Under the pieces are notes generated by a model that saw only the letters and a program-made list of their open reading frames with translations, searched no databases and had not been told where the DNA came from. Positions 1 through 9,617 of a stretch of DNA of 64,000 bases are shown here, one piece after another. Every line of letters begins with the position of its first letter. Within the stretch, counting starts at the first letter, position 1. Source of the DNA: Kosakonia oryzendophytica (GTDB lineage Bacteria > Pseudomonadota > Gammaproteobacteria > Enterobacterales > Enterobacteriaceae); contig NZ_FMAY01000001.1 of NCBI RefSeq assembly GCF_900094925.1, forward strand, positions 372,001-436,000, read 5' to 3'. The position numbers and the translations under genes are program-made.

Positions 1-223
1 TACCGTCGGATGCCGGTGTCATACAGGACATCACCAGGCGGCCACGCGTGTCTTCCGCGTTTTGATATTGCTTCACCGCACACTGGCGGCACGCACCCAC
101 GCTCCCCAGCGCCGGATGCCAGCAAAAATAAGGAATATCAAGGCCCAGGGAGAGACATGCCTCAAGCAGGTTGTCCGCCCCATTTACCTCGTATTCTTTG
201 CCGTCTACATGAATAGTAGCCAT
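1..223 (-). CDS. nuoG: NuoG, NADH-quinone oxidoreductase subunit G (5' end only)
   Basis: Only the first 74 residues are inside the window; the rest lies beyond base 1. The peptide starts [20 protein letters not shown], the N-terminus of NuoG, the large peripheral-arm subunit of complex I that carries several iron-sulfur clusters. The visible Cys residues (about 34, 45, 48 and 67) are the ligands of the N-terminal [2Fe-2S] cluster. The ATG at 223 is preferred over the in-frame ATG at 229 because the GGAAG ribosome site is 7-8 bases from 223 but only one base from 229. It is transcribed after nuoF in the nuo operon, with an 85-base gap. Confidence 0.95.
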   Translation of the reverse strand, partial: MATIHVDGKEYEVNGADNLLEACLSLGLDIPYFCWHPALGSVGACRQCAVKQYQNAEDTRGRLVMSCMTPASDG

Positions 224-241
224 TAGCATGCTTCCAGTTGT

Positions 242-308
242 CTCAGTCCGCGACTGAGAGTTAATCAAAATTCTGTTCGCGTCCCCTCACCGGTTCAGGA
301 TGAGGGGA
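242..308 (-). other. Two hairpins in the nuoF-nuoG gap
   Basis: The nuoF-nuoG spacer holds two inverted repeats: CTCAGTC/GACTGAG at 242-258 (3-base loop) and CCCCTCA/TGAGGGG at 283-307. Neither is followed by a T-run on the minus strand, so they are not classical terminators. They may act as intercistronic mRNA structures (stability or processing); this is inference. Confidence 0.5.
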
Positions 309-314
309 GAACCA

Positions 315-1652
315 TTACCAGCGCGCTTTCAGCAAGTTTGGCTGGATACCGCCAATCGCATGGGTATTGCTGAATTGCTGTTTGATGCCCGCTTCAAACT
401 CTTCGCGGAAATATTTAATCGCGCTCTGTAACGGTTCCACCGCACCTGGCGCATGCGCGCAGAAGGTTTTACCCGGCCCGAGTTGTCGACACAGTTGCTC
501 AAGTGTCTCGATATCTCCGGGCTGGCCTTCACCACGCTCCAGCGCTCGCAGGATTTTTACGCTCCACGGCAGGCCGTCGCGGCATGGCGTACACCAACCG
601 CACGACTCGCGTGCGAAGAACTCTTCCAGGTTACGCACCAGCGAAACCATGTTGATTTCATGGTCAACGGCCATCGCCAGCGATGTGCCCAGACGGCTTC
701 CCGCTTTACCGATGCTTTCGAACTCCATCGGCAGGTCAAGGTGCGCTTCGGTCAGGAAGTCAGTACCCGCACCGCCCGGCTGCCAGGCTTTAAACTTCAG
801 GCCATCGCGCATGCCGCCCGCGTAATCCTCAAGAATTTCACGGGCCGTGGTGCCGAACGGCAGTTCCCACAGACCGGGGTTTTTCACGCGGCCAGAGAAG
901 CCCATCAGCTTGGTGCCAGTATCTTTACTGGTCGAAATATTCTGATACCACTCAACACCGTTTGCCAGGATAGCCGGAACGTTGCACAGGGTTTCGACGT
1001 TGTTAACACAGGTCGGTTTCCCCCACACGCCGGAACTTGCCGGGAAAGGCGGTTTGGAACGCGGGTTAGCACGGCGACCTTCCAGCGAGTTAATCAGCGC
1101 GGTCTCTTCACCACAGATATAACGCCCGGCCCCGGTATGCACGAACAGCTCAAAATCAAAACCGGTGCCGAGGATATTTTTACCCAGCAGTCCGGCTTCA
1201 GTCGCTTCTGCAATGGCGCGGCGCAGGTGAACCGCTGCTTCAATATACTCACCACGCAGGAAGATATAGCCACGGTACGCTTTCAGCGCGAATGCCGAGA
1301 TGAGCATACCTTCCACCAACAGGTGTGGCAGTTGCTCCATCAACAGGCGGTCTTTATAGGTGCCCGGCTCCATTTCATCCGCATTACACAGCAGGTAGCG
1401 GATATTCATCGATTCATCTTTCGGCATCAGACTCCACTTCAACCCCGTGGAGAAGCCCGCGCCGCCGCGGCCTTTCAGACCGGAGTCTTTTACCGCATTG
1501 ACAATTTCGTCCGGCGCCATACCTGTTAACGCTTTACGCGCACCGGCATAGCCATTTTTGCTCTGATACTCGTCCAGCCACACCGGCTGTTTGTCATCAC
1601 GCAGACGCCAGGTCAGCGGATGGGTTTCGGGAGTACGGATAACTGTTTTCAT
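315..1652 (-). CDS. nuoF: NuoF, NADH-quinone oxidoreductase subunit F (NADH/FMN subunit)
   Basis: NuoF, 445 residues, the same length as the E. coli protein. It binds NADH and FMN and starts electron flow in complex I at the tip of the cytoplasmic arm. The Gly-rich GRGGAGF stretch near residue 60 belongs to the flavin/nucleotide site. [12 protein letters not shown] near residue 350 supplies three Cys ligands of the [4Fe-4S] cluster N3, and the fourth Cys lies in TFCAHAPGA near 398. Its ATG overlaps the stop of nuoE by 4 bases (ATGA), so translation is probably coupled. Confidence 0.98.
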   Translation of the reverse strand: MKTVIRTPETHPLTWRLRDDKQPVWLDEYQSKNGYAGARKALTGMAPDEIVNAVKDSGLKGRGGAGFSTGLKWSLMPKDESMNIRYLLCNADEMEPGTYKDRLLMEQLPHLLVEGMLISAFALKAYRGYIFLRGEYIEAAVHLRRAIAEATEAGLLGKNILGTGFDFELFVHTGAGRYICGEETALINSLEGRRANPRSKPPFPASSGVWGKPTCVNNVETLCNVPAILANGVEWYQNISTSKDTGTKLMGFSGRVKNPGLWELPFGTTAREILEDYAGGMRDGLKFKAWQPGGAGTDFLTEAHLDLPMEFESIGKAGSRLGTSLAMAVDHEINMVSLVRNLEEFFARESCGWCTPCRDGLPWSVKILRALERGEGQPGDIETLEQLCRQLGPGKTFCAHAPGAVEPLQSAIKYFREEFEAGIKQQFSNTHAIGGIQPNLLKARW

Positions 1653-2149
1653 TTATACCGCTCCAGTAAATCAGGGATCCCTTCCGGTGTAAGATGACTG
1701 TGAGTATCCTCATCAATCATCATATTCGGGCCTTTGTCGCAGTTACCCAAGCAGCAGGTGGGAAGCAGCGTAAAGCGACCGTCGAAGGTAGTCTGGCCTG
1801 GCTTGATCTTCAGGTGGCTTTCAATCGCCGACTGAATGCCCTGATACCCGGTGATATGGCACACTACGCTGTCGCAATAGCGAATAACGTGGCGACCTAC
1901 CGGCTGGCGGAAGATCTGGCTATAGAATGTCGCCACGCCTTCAACGTCGCTCGCCGGGATACCCAGAACATCGGCAATGGCGTAAATCGCGCCATCCGGC
2001 ACCCAGCCACGCTGCTTCTGAACGATTTTCAGCGCTTCAATGGACGCCGCACGCGGGTCTTCGTAGTGGTGCTTTTCGTGCTCAATTGCCTCACGCTCTG
2101 CCGCACTCAGCTCAAAAGCCTCGGTTTGTGGTTGTTGATTCTCGTGCAT
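1649..2149 (-). CDS. nuoE: NuoE, NADH-quinone oxidoreductase subunit E
   Basis: NuoE, 166 residues, full length. A thioredoxin-fold subunit of the NADH dehydrogenase module of complex I that holds [2Fe-2S] cluster N1a. Ligands are visible as C92 and C97 (YCDSVVCH) and C133 and C137 ([10 protein letters not shown]). It lies two bases downstream of nuoCD and overlaps nuoF by 4 bases. Confidence 0.98.
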   Translation of the reverse strand: MHENQQPQTEAFELSAAEREAIEHEKHHYEDPRAASIEALKIVQKQRGWVPDGAIYAIADVLGIPASDVEGVATFYSQIFRQPVGRHVIRYCDSVVCHITGYQGIQSAIESHLKIKPGQTTFDGRFTLLPTCCLGNCDKGPNMMIDEDTHSHLTPEGIPDLLERYK

Positions 2150-2151
2150 AA

Positions 2152-3954
2152 TTAGCGGTCCACATCTGACATAACAAAATCGATACTACCCAGATAAACG
2201 ATAAGGTCGGAGACCAGGCTGCCGCGGATCGCCGACGGGATTTGCTGCAGGTGCGCAAAGCTCGGTGTACGAACGCGAGTACGGTAGCTCATGGTGCTGC
2301 CATCGCTGGTCAGGTAGTAACTGTTAATACCCTTGGTTGCCTCGATCATCTGGAAGGATTCGTTTGCCGGCATCACCGGTCCCCACGAGACCTGCAGGAA
2401 GTGAGTAATCAGGGTTTCGATATGTTGCAGCGTGCGCTCTTTCGGCGGCGGCGTCGTCAGCGGATGATCCGCTTTGAACGGGCCTTCCGGCATGTTGTTC
2501 AGGCACTGCTCAAGGATACGCAGGCTCTGGCGCAGCTCTTCAACTTTCAGCATCACGCGGGTGTAACAGTCGCTGACGCCGCCGCCCACCGGCACTTCAA
2601 AGTCAAAGTTCTCGTAACCGGAGTACGGACGTGCTTTACGCACGTCAAAGTCAATACCGGTCGCACGCAGGCCAGCACCGGTGGTGCCCCACTCCAGCGC
2701 CTCTTTTGCGCCGTAAGCGGCAACGCCCTGCGAGCGGCCTTTCAGAATGGTGTTACGCAGCGCCGCCTTCTCATAGGAAGCCAGACGTTTTGGCATCCAG
2801 TCGAGGAACTCGCGCAGCAGTCGATCCCAACCGCGCGGCAGATCGTGCGCTACACCGCCGATGCGGAACCAGGCCGGGTGCATACGGAAACCGGTAATGG
2901 CTTCCACCAGATCGTAGATTTTTTGACGATCGGTAAAGGCGAAGAACACCGGCGTCATCGCGCCTACGTCCTGAATAAAGGTTGAGATATAGAGCAAGTG
3001 GCTGTTGATGCGGAACAACTCAGAAAGCATCACACGGATGACGTTAACGCGATCCGGCACCGTAATGCCCGCCAGTTTTTCCACCGCCAGCACGTAAGGC
3101 ATTTCGTTAACGCAGCCGCCGAGGTACTCGATACGGTCGGTATAAGGAATGTAGCTGTGCCAGGACTGGCGCTCACCCATTTTTTCCGCACCGCGATGGT
3201 GGTAACCGATGTCCGGTACGCAATCGACGATCTCTTCGCCATCCAGTTGCAGAATAATGCGGAATGCACCGTGCGCGGAGGGGTGGTTCGGGCCGAGGTT
3301 GAGGAACATAAAGTCCTCATTGTCGGTGCCGCGCTTCATACCCCAGTCTTCCGGTTTAAAGGTCAGCGACTCCATTTCCAGATCCTGCTTGGCTTTCGTC
3401 AGCTCAAACGGATCGAATTCGGTGGCGCGCGCCGGGTAATCTTTACGCAATGGGTGACCCGTCCAGGTCTGCGGCATCATAATGCGCGTCAAATGCGGAT
3501 GACCGTTAAAGGTGATACCAAACATCTCCCAGGTTTCACGCTCGTACCAGTTGGCGTTCGGGAAGATTTTGGTCATCGTCGGCACGTTCAGATCGTTTTC
3601 AGCCAGTGCCACCTTCAACATGATGTCGCGGTTGCGATCGATAGAGATCAGGTGATAGAAAACGGAAAAATCCGCGGCGGGCAAACCAGCGCGGTGGGTG
3701 CGCAGACGTTCGTCCATGCCGTGCAGGTCGAACAGCATGACGTAAGGCTTCGGCAGTTTCTTTAAAAAATCGAAAACTTCCAGTAATTGCTCACGCTTAA
3801 CCCAGACTACGGGTACCCCGGTGCGGGTCGCCTGAACGGTAAAGGCATCCGGCCCAAAACGGTTGCGCAATTCGCCAATGACCGGATCATCCAAATGATC
3901 CCGGGTCTGCCATGCGGCTTCTTGCGCAGTTAAATCGGTCATATTGTTCACCAT
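2152..3954 (-). CDS. nuoC: NuoCD, fused NADH-quinone oxidoreductase subunit C/D
   Basis: Fused NuoC-NuoD, 600 residues, the arrangement typical of enterobacteria (separate genes in many other bacteria). Residues to about 190 are the NuoC (30 kDa) part; the rest is NuoD (49 kDa), which forms the quinone pocket with NuoB. NuoD hallmarks include [13 protein letters not shown] and GYHHRGAEK. The start [11 protein letters not shown] is used; an internal ATG five codons in (MTDL) is a possible alternative. An 89-base gap separates it from nuoB, longer than other gaps in this operon. Confidence 0.97.
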   Translation of the reverse strand: MVNNMTDLTAQEAAWQTRDHLDDPVIGELRNRFGPDAFTVQATRTGVPVVWVKREQLLEVFDFLKKLPKPYVMLFDLHGMDERLRTHRAGLPAADFSVFYHLISIDRNRDIMLKVALAENDLNVPTMTKIFPNANWYERETWEMFGITFNGHPHLTRIMMPQTWTGHPLRKDYPARATEFDPFELTKAKQDLEMESLTFKPEDWGMKRGTDNEDFMFLNLGPNHPSAHGAFRIILQLDGEEIVDCVPDIGYHHRGAEKMGERQSWHSYIPYTDRIEYLGGCVNEMPYVLAVEKLAGITVPDRVNVIRVMLSELFRINSHLLYISTFIQDVGAMTPVFFAFTDRQKIYDLVEAITGFRMHPAWFRIGGVAHDLPRGWDRLLREFLDWMPKRLASYEKAALRNTILKGRSQGVAAYGAKEALEWGTTGAGLRATGIDFDVRKARPYSGYENFDFEVPVGGGVSDCYTRVMLKVEELRQSLRILEQCLNNMPEGPFKADHPLTTPPPKERTLQHIETLITHFLQVSWGPVMPANESFQMIEATKGINSYYLTSDGSTMSYRTRVRTPSFAHLQQIPSAIRGSLVSDLIVYLGSIDFVMSDVDR

Positions 3955-4043
3955 TGCAAAGGGTCCGTGGTGACTGTCAGGTATGGCTTCGCGTTATTGG
4001 ATTATTGAAATGCGAAGTTTCTTCCATTACCCGCAGGCGCAAA

Positions 4044-4718
4044 TTAAATCTCGTCCGGCGTACGCAGATTGGTAATGGCAATGCGTTCGCCACGCTTACG
4101 GTCGCGTTCAGACTGCATATTGGCGCGGTAAACGCCCTGATCGCCGACCACCCATGAGAGCGGGCGACGTTCTTTGCCAATCGACTCCTGCAACAGCATC
4201 AGCGCCTGCATATAGGCTTCAGGACGCGGCGGGCAGCCTGGGATGTAAACATCCACCGGGATAAATTTGTCGACGCCCTGCACAACAGAATAGATGTCGT
4301 ACATACCACCGGAGTTTGCGCAGGCTCCCATGGAGATAACCCACTTCGGCTCGAGCATCTGGTCGTAAAGACGCTGGATAACCGGCGCCATCTTGGTAAA
4401 ACAGGTACCCGCCACCACCATCAGGTCGGCCTGACGAGGAGAGGCGCGCAGTACTTCTGCACCAAAACGCGCAACGTCGTGTACCGCAGTAAACGACGTC
4501 ACCATCTCTACATAGCAACATGAAAGGCCAAAATTATAAGGCCAAATTGAGTTTTTACGGCCCCAGTTCACCATATCGTGCAGGGCATTTTCGAGCTTGC
4601 CCATATACACACTACGGTTGATCTCTTGTTCCAGGGGGTCGGTTACGATCTCCTGTTTTTGCAGGGGGTAACGGTCGTTCTCACCGTTAGGATCTATGCG
4701 GGTGAGCGTATAATCCAT
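4044..4718 (-). CDS. nuoB: NuoB, NADH-quinone oxidoreductase subunit B
   Basis: NuoB, 224 residues (220 in E. coli; the extra residues are at the N-terminus, so the Cys ligands are shifted by four). It carries [4Fe-4S] cluster N2, the last cluster before quinone. Expected ligands are C67, C68 (GLSCCYVE), C133 (GACANSGG) and C162 (IPGCPPRPE). The ATG at 4718 has a GAGG ribosome site 7 bases upstream. It lies 15 bases after nuoA. Confidence 0.98.
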   Translation of the reverse strand: MDYTLTRIDPNGENDRYPLQKQEIVTDPLEQEINRSVYMGKLENALHDMVNWGRKNSIWPYNFGLSCCYVEMVTSFTAVHDVARFGAEVLRASPRQADLMVVAGTCFTKMAPVIQRLYDQMLEPKWVISMGACANSGGMYDIYSVVQGVDKFIPVDVYIPGCPPRPEAYMQALMLLQESIGKERRPLSWVVGDQGVYRANMQSERDRKRGERIAITNLRTPDEI

Positions 4719-4733
4719 CTTATTGCCTCGCGG

Positions 4734-5177
4734 TTAGCGTTGACGATCAGTGTAGCTGTTAGTCTCTGGGTTCATGAGCTCGCGGCGCGAACGCGCGGGC
4801 GTCCAGTCCAGCGCGCCAATACGCACCAGATAAACGAGACCAGCCAGCAGCACTAAAATGAAAATTGCGGCTTCGACAAAACCGACCCAACCACTCTCGC
4901 GAATGGAGGTTGACCATGCGAATAAGTAGAGCGCTTCAACGTCGAAGATGACGAAGAACATGGCCACCAGATAGAACTTGGCAGACAGGCGTAAACGAGC
5001 GGAACCGACAGAATCGATACCCGATTCGAAAGGAACGTTTTTGTGCCTCGCGCGCGCGCGACCGCCTAAAAACCGACCGCCAATCAGCATGAAGCAGCAC
5101 AAGCCAATGGCGACAATAAGAAAGATAGCGAATGCCCAATGATGAGCGATGATTTCAGTGGATGTTGACATACGCAT
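4734..5177 (-). CDS. nuoA: NuoA, NADH-quinone oxidoreductase subunit A
   Basis: NuoA, 147 residues, first gene of the nuo operon. A small membrane subunit near the junction of the two complex I arms. Three hydrophobic segments are visible at about residues 15-37, 66-88 and 96-117, and the conserved FESG stretch between the first two is near residue 50. The large spacer upstream contains the operon promoter. Confidence 0.97.
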   Translation of the reverse strand: MRMSTSTEIIAHHWAFAIFLIVAIGLCCFMLIGGRFLGGRARARHKNVPFESGIDSVGSARLRLSAKFYLVAMFFVIFDVEALYLFAWSTSIRESGWVGFVEAAIFILVLLAGLVYLVRIGALDWTPARSRRELMNPETNSYTDRQR

Positions 5178-5802
5178 TGCTTAACTCAAAAGGTAGCGTT
5201 AAAACCTCTGCTCTTGCTGGCAGATGACGCCACATCGATTCACGGGGAGGAATAAAAAACCACACATTTACTGTGTAAATAGCAAGTACAGCTAAACGAT
5301 GTGGGTTTTTACTCCTTTCTATAACCTTTTGTCAACTTTAACAAAAGTTTACTCACATTAGTTTACATCGGCAGCAATCCATTAACATTTAATGCCGTTT
5401 TCGTGTTCAGCGTCGCGCTTTACCGAAAAAAAAACCGGTGTTGAATCGTGTCCGTTGTGAGTTTTCATAAACATTACTCTCCCATTTTGACAGGATTTTG
5501 TCCGGATTCCTCCCCCTCTGCGGGAGTATTTTCTTGATCTGTGACACGCTTTTGTTAATTCATCACTAAAAACAGCAACAATCCGGTGCGATTTTTAACA
5601 TGAACAGAAGGCATGAAAAACTATAGTTGATAAAGGGATACTTTGCTGTGAAGGGGATTAACGTATTGAAAAAAATAATCATTTATTTGACCAATAATTC
5701 AATTGATCATTATTTGTTCAAAAAATGAACCAATGGCATTACTTTTCCCGTCAGAGGTTCATTTTTGCACTTACATTTTGTTACGAGATTTTGGAACGAA
5801 TG
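5178..5802 (-). promoter_or_regulatory. nuo operon upstream region
   Basis: AT-rich 625-base spacer between lrhA and nuoA with no convincing gene. In E. coli the corresponding region holds the nuo promoter with ArcA, NarL, IHF and Fis input; I cannot place those sites here reliably. Near nuoA, at 5254-5305, the minus strand can fold CCCACAT against ATGTGTGG (with a small internal hairpin ATTTAC/GTAAAT), followed by six T. This looks like a leader hairpin or attenuator. Confidence 0.5.
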
Positions 5803-6741
5803 TTATCCAAAGTCCCCTTCAATAATGAGAGAGTCACCTCCCCCTTCGGTGGTACTGCTGCCGTAATGCCACGGATTCTGATAATGCTCCATCGCCTGGA
5901 AAATAACCTGCGCCAGCTCATTCTGGCTATGCGGGTTATAGCAAAGCAAGTATTCCGTATCGGGCAGCATCGGCAAACCATCCGTTCGCCCTAACACGCG
6001 CAATTCCGGACTCATCATTTCCACCGGTCGCGCGGTTACACCCAGCCCCGCTTTTACCGCCGCTTTAACGGCAGAAAGCGTGGAGGCAACATAAGCCATC
6101 CGCCAGGGAATATCGGCATCATTTAATGCGTTGATCACCATATCGCGAAAGGCGCTGGGCTCATCCAGCAATACCAGCGGCACCGCTTCACCTTTTTGCA
6201 GCACATATTCAGCCGAACAGTACCAGTGAGTGGGTGAGGTGCGTAGCGTCATGGCATCGAATTGCCCGGAGCGATGGGTCGTCACCACAAGATCAACGTC
6301 ATGATCCTGCAGTCGATCGCCAGAGAGAGGGTTACGTTTGACACGAACATCAAGCGCCAGTTTCGGGTATACCGAGCTTATACGATTAAGCAAAAACGGC
6401 AGAATAGTATCGGCGGATTCATCCGAAGCGCCAATAGTGAGTACCCCCTGAAGATTGCTGAACATCAACGACGTACAGGCTTCATCATTGAACCGTAAAA
6501 TCTTTCTTGCATAGCCCAGTAACTGAATACCATGCTCGGTCAAGAGCTTATTACGACCATGGCGGGCAAAAAGTTCTTTTCCCACTAACTGCTCCAGCCG
6601 CTGCATTTGCTGACTTACGGCAGACTGGGTGCGACAAACTGCAGCAGCCGCCGCAGCAAAGGTGTTAAGATCAGCGACCGCAACGAATGTTCTCAGCAGA
6701 TCGAGGTCGAGATTCAGTATCGGACGATTTGCATTTATCAT
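5803..6741 (-). CDS. lrhA: LrhA, LysR-family regulator of motility and stress genes
   Basis: LrhA, 312 residues, full length. A LysR-type DNA-binding protein; in E. coli it represses flhDC (motility), type 1 fimbriae and rpoS translation (indirectly). The winged helix-turn-helix is at about residues 12-70 ([20 protein letters not shown] and on) and an effector-binding domain follows. The N-terminal third is nearly identical to E. coli while residues 140-310 diverge much more, as is usual for ligand domains. It lies upstream of nuo, with its own long, AT-rich upstream region. Confidence 0.96.
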   Translation of the reverse strand: MINANRPILNLDLDLLRTFVAVADLNTFAAAAAAVCRTQSAVSQQMQRLEQLVGKELFARHGRNKLLTEHGIQLLGYARKILRFNDEACTSLMFSNLQGVLTIGASDESADTILPFLLNRISSVYPKLALDVRVKRNPLSGDRLQDHDVDLVVTTHRSGQFDAMTLRTSPTHWYCSAEYVLQKGEAVPLVLLDEPSAFRDMVINALNDADIPWRMAYVASTLSAVKAAVKAGLGVTARPVEMMSPELRVLGRTDGLPMLPDTEYLLCYNPHSQNELAQVIFQAMEHYQNPWHYGSSTTEGGGDSLIIEGDFG

Positions 6742-7066
6742 AATTTTTCACTTACGGGTTGCTCGCGCGGAGTTACCCGGGTTTATGCTGTGCTCGTAAG
6801 ATTAAGTAATTCCATTTAAAAAGTGCATCCTGCAAAGTCAAGACCAGTATCACCCTGACTTTAAGTTCTGTGTTAATAGTTCGCTGTCTAAGGCAGGCTG
6901 AACTTGATGACTTTATTTTGCATACTCCCATTCCTTTTAGATATATAAACCATGCCAAAATGTGTTAATCCTTTTAAAGAAAAACATTTTCACGCAACAT
7001 TCGCGGCCATACATAGCACAGGCATCATATACAACCAGTTCATATGACTGATTGGGAGTAAAAACC

Positions 7067-7150
7067 ATGAATAACAATCAACTAAAATTAAGAAATATCC
7101 CACAGAAAAAGCAAGGCCTTTTGCTTATGAACCATTTCCGACACCTCTAA
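7067..7150 (+). CDS. Candidate 27-residue small protein
   Basis: ATG at 7067 opens a 27-codon frame (starts MNNNQLKLRNIPQ, ends MNHFRHL, TAA at 7148). A GGGAG ribosome site lies 8-9 bases upstream (TTGGGAGTAAAAACC then ATG), unusually good for an AT-rich spacer. The peptide is basic (several Lys, Arg and His) with no membrane segment. I do not recognise it. It could be a real small protein, a leader peptide for the region downstream, or chance. Confidence 0.3.
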   Translation: MNNNQLKLRNIPQKKQGLLLMNHFRHL

Positions 7151-7213
7151 GTTTAACCTAAAACCCTTATATTTATAAGCATTATTAAGGATAATCTGAA
7201 GATAAAAAATGAC

Positions 7214-7279
7214 ATGACACCCAACTTAGTTATATTAATATTAATGATAGTCATAGTTCCTATTCTCAATATTAAATAG
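7214..7279 (+). CDS. Candidate 21-residue hydrophobic peptide
   Basis: ATG at 7214 to TAG at 7277 gives 21 residues: MTPN, then a run of Leu, Ile, Val and Met, then NIK. It would form a single short membrane span with a charged C-terminus, like the small membrane peptides and type I toxins of enterobacteria. The ribosome site is weak (TGAAGAT, about 12 bases off), and a two-codon frame ATG-ACA-TGA overlaps its start. AT-rich DNA easily yields Ile/Leu runs, so chance is a serious alternative. Confidence 0.2.
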   Translation: MTPNLVILILMIVIVPILNIK

Positions 7280-7690
7280 CTATTATTTGAAGAACAGTCC
7301 AACTATTAATAACGCTTAACATTGCGTTCACAGTGCTCCCCTTCCCCTACCAGAAATGATGAATACCCCGTACCCTCATTCAGATTTTACGCCAAAACTC
7401 CGTATCCATGGCTCCGTCATGCCAAACACATACTAAACAAATGGATTTTAACAACACAAAATAATAGATAAAAGCATGATACCAACACCAACAACCATTC
7501 GTTAGTTAAAAAACAGTTTAATTAACAGATGAAAAGTCAAAGAGACAGTTAAAAAGCCGTTAACACAAAATGAGTTAAGACAAAATCTTCTCCTGCTGAC
7601 CCTTCAAAACGTGCGGACGTGGGAGTACATTGTTCCGTGCTCACTTCCACGGCAGGCAGTGACAAATTCTAGCTAAAAGGTCAAAGGTTC

Positions 7691-8905
7691 ATGTCCTCCA
7701 TCGAAAAATCCAGCAAATTAGATAACGTCTGTTACGACATCCGTGGCCCGGTTCTGAAAGAAGCAAAGCGCCTGGAAGAAGAAGGCAATAAGGTTCTTAA
7801 ACTTAACATCGGCAACCCAGCCCCCTTTGGCTTTGAGGCGCCGGATGAAATACTGGTCGATGTGATTCGTAATCTGCCAGGTGCGCAAGGTTACTGTGAT
7901 TCAAAAGGGCTGTACTCCGCCCGCAAAGCAATCATGCAGCACTATCAGGCGCGCGGGATGCGCGAAGTCACTGTCGAAGACATTTATATAGGCAATGGTG
8001 TTTCTGAACTGATTGTGCAGTCCATGCAGGCACTGCTGAACAGTGGCGATGAAATGCTGGTTCCTGCGCCGGACTACCCACTGTGGACCGCCGCCGTATC
8101 ACTCTCCAGCGGGAAAGCGGTGCACTACTTATGTGATGAATCATCGGGCTGGTTCCCCGATCTCGACGATATCCGCGCGAAAATTACTCCCCGCACACGC
8201 GGTATTGTGATCATCAACCCCAATAACCCTACCGGCGCGGTTTACTCAAAAGAGCTGCTGATGGAGATCGTTGAGATTGCGCGTCAGCACAACCTGATCA
8301 TTTTTGCTGACGAAATCTACGACAAAATCCTCTACGACGACGCCGAACATCACTCGATTGCCGCGCTGGCACCGGATCTGTTTACCATCACGTTTAACGG
8401 CCTGTCGAAAACGTATCGGGTTGCGGGTTTCCGTCAGGGCTGGATGGTACTCAGCGGGCCGAAAAAACACGCCAAAGGCTATATTGAAGGGCTGGAGATG
8501 CTGGCCTCAATGCGCCTGTGCGCTAACGTACCTGCACAGCACGCCATTCAGACAGCGCTTGGCGGTTACCAGAGCATTAGCGAGTTTATTGTGCCGGGCG
8601 GCCGTCTGTACGAGCAGCGTAACCGCGCCTGGGAGTTGATCAACGACATTCCGGGCGTTTCCTGCGTGAAGCCAAACGGCGCGTTGTATATGTTCCCGAA
8701 AATTGACGCAAAACGCTTTAATATTCATGACGACCAGAAAATGGTGCTCGACTTCCTCCTGCAAGAAAAAGTGCTGCTGGTACAAGGGTCAGCATTCAAC
8801 TGGCCGTGGCCGGATCACGTCCGTATTGTGACCCTGCCACGTGAAGACGATCTGGAGATGGCAATCACCCGTTTCGGTCGTTTCCTTTCCGGTTATCATC
8901 AGTAA
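7691..8905 (+). CDS. alaA: AlaA, glutamate-pyruvate aminotransferase
   Basis: AlaA (formerly YfbQ), 404 residues, one shorter than E. coli (it ends GYHQ). A PLP-dependent class I aminotransferase making alanine from pyruvate and glutamate. The PLP lysine is in NGLSKTYRVAG near residue 240, with the substrate/PLP Asn in NPNNPTGAVYSKE and Asp/Tyr in FADEIYDKI. The ATG at 7691 follows an AAAGGT stretch. Transcribed away from lrhA, followed after 80 bases by yfbR. Confidence 0.97.
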   Translation: MSSIEKSSKLDNVCYDIRGPVLKEAKRLEEEGNKVLKLNIGNPAPFGFEAPDEILVDVIRNLPGAQGYCDSKGLYSARKAIMQHYQARGMREVTVEDIYIGNGVSELIVQSMQALLNSGDEMLVPAPDYPLWTAAVSLSSGKAVHYLCDESSGWFPDLDDIRAKITPRTRGIVIINPNNPTGAVYSKELLMEIVEIARQHNLIIFADEIYDKILYDDAEHHSIAALAPDLFTITFNGLSKTYRVAGFRQGWMVLSGPKKHAKGYIEGLEMLASMRLCANVPAQHAIQTALGGYQSISEFIVPGGRLYEQRNRAWELINDIPGVSCVKPNGALYMFPKIDAKRFNIHDDQKMVLDFLLQEKVLLVQGSAFNWPWPDHVRIVTLPREDDLEMAITRFGRFLSGYHQ

Positions 8906-8985
8906 GAGCCGTTGGGGGCAGATTTGCATCTTCCCCCACTCTCTGCGCACAATGACTCAGGTCGCAGTCACAGACAAGGTTAACT

Positions 8986-9585
8986 ATGAGTCAGAGTCAT
9001 TTCTTCGCGCATCTTTCCCGCCTTAAACTCATCAATCGCTGGCCGCTGATGCGCAACGTACGCACGGAAAACGTGTCAGAGCATAGCCTGCAGGTGGCAA
9101 TGGTCGCCCATGCGTTGGCGGTGATCAAAAACCGCAAATTCAACGGACAGGTAAATGCCGAGCGTATTGCACTGTTGGCGATGTATCACGATGCCTCGGA
9201 AGTGCTGACCGGGGATCTCCCTACGCCAGTGAAGTATTTCAACTCGCAGATTGCGCAGGAATACAAAGCCATTGAGAAAATTGCCCAACAAAAACTGGTT
9301 GAAATGATTCCGGAAGAGCTGCGGGACGTATTTACCCCGCTGATCGATGAACGTCACTACAGCGAGGAAGAAAAAGCGCTGGTTAAACAAGCAGATGCCC
9401 TGTGTGCGTATCTGAAATGTCTGGAGGAACTTTCCGCAGGCAATAATGAATTCGGGCTGGCAAAAACGCGTCTGGAGAAAACATTGGACGCCCGCCGCAG
9501 CCCGGAGATGGATTACTTCATGCAGGTGTTCGTACCCAGTTTTCATCTCTCGCTGGATGAAATCAGCGAAGATTCACCGCTTTAA
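8986..9585 (+). CDS. yfbR: YfbR, 5'-deoxynucleotidase (HD domain)
   Basis: YfbR, 199 residues. A metal-dependent HD-superfamily phosphohydrolase that in E. coli removes phosphate from 5'-deoxyribonucleoside monophosphates. Metal ligands are all visible: H33 (SEHS), H68-D69 (MYHDASE) and D137 (KQADALC); E72 is the catalytic acidic residue. It ends just before a hairpin that also closes yfbS from the opposite strand. Confidence 0.95.
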   Translation: MSQSHFFAHLSRLKLINRWPLMRNVRTENVSEHSLQVAMVAHALAVIKNRKFNGQVNAERIALLAMYHDASEVLTGDLPTPVKYFNSQIAQEYKAIEKIAQQKLVEMIPEELRDVFTPLIDERHYSEEEKALVKQADALCAYLKCLEELSAGNNEFGLAKTRLEKTLDARRSPEMDYFMQVFVPSFHLSLDEISEDSPL

Positions 9586-9591
9586 TAAGCC

Positions 9592-9614
9592 GTCAGCCGG
9601 GCGATCCGGCTGAC
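9592..9614. terminator. Bidirectional hairpin between yfbR and yfbS
   Basis: GTCAGCCGG and CCGGCTGAC form a 9-bp stem with a 5-base loop between two convergent genes. No strong T-run follows on either strand, so termination strength is uncertain. Confidence 0.6.
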
Positions 9615-9617
9615 CGT

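Larger units (their letters stand above)
6742..7690. other. AT-rich lrhA-alaA intergenic region
   Basis: A 949-base spacer, clearly more AT-rich than its flanks, separating divergent lrhA (minus) and alaA (plus). It must hold both promoters and probably a long lrhA leader. No tRNA or known sRNA was recognised. Two candidate small plus-strand ORFs (7067-7150 and 7214-7279) are listed separately. The last 150 bases before alaA are less AT-rich and contain GTGGGAG- and CCACGG-type short repeats of unknown meaning. Confidence 0.6.

Noticed and set aside
453-1529. Plus-strand 358-codon frame opposite nuoF.
   Set aside because: Shadow of nuoF; no recognisable domain.
5725-5994. Plus-strand 89-codon frame overlapping the lrhA 3' end.
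   Set aside because: Most of it is antisense to lrhA; no ribosome site.
7359-7436. 25-codon frame (MNTPYPHSDF...) in the lrhA-alaA gap.
   Set aside because: No ribosome site and unremarkable composition, unlike the frame at 7067.
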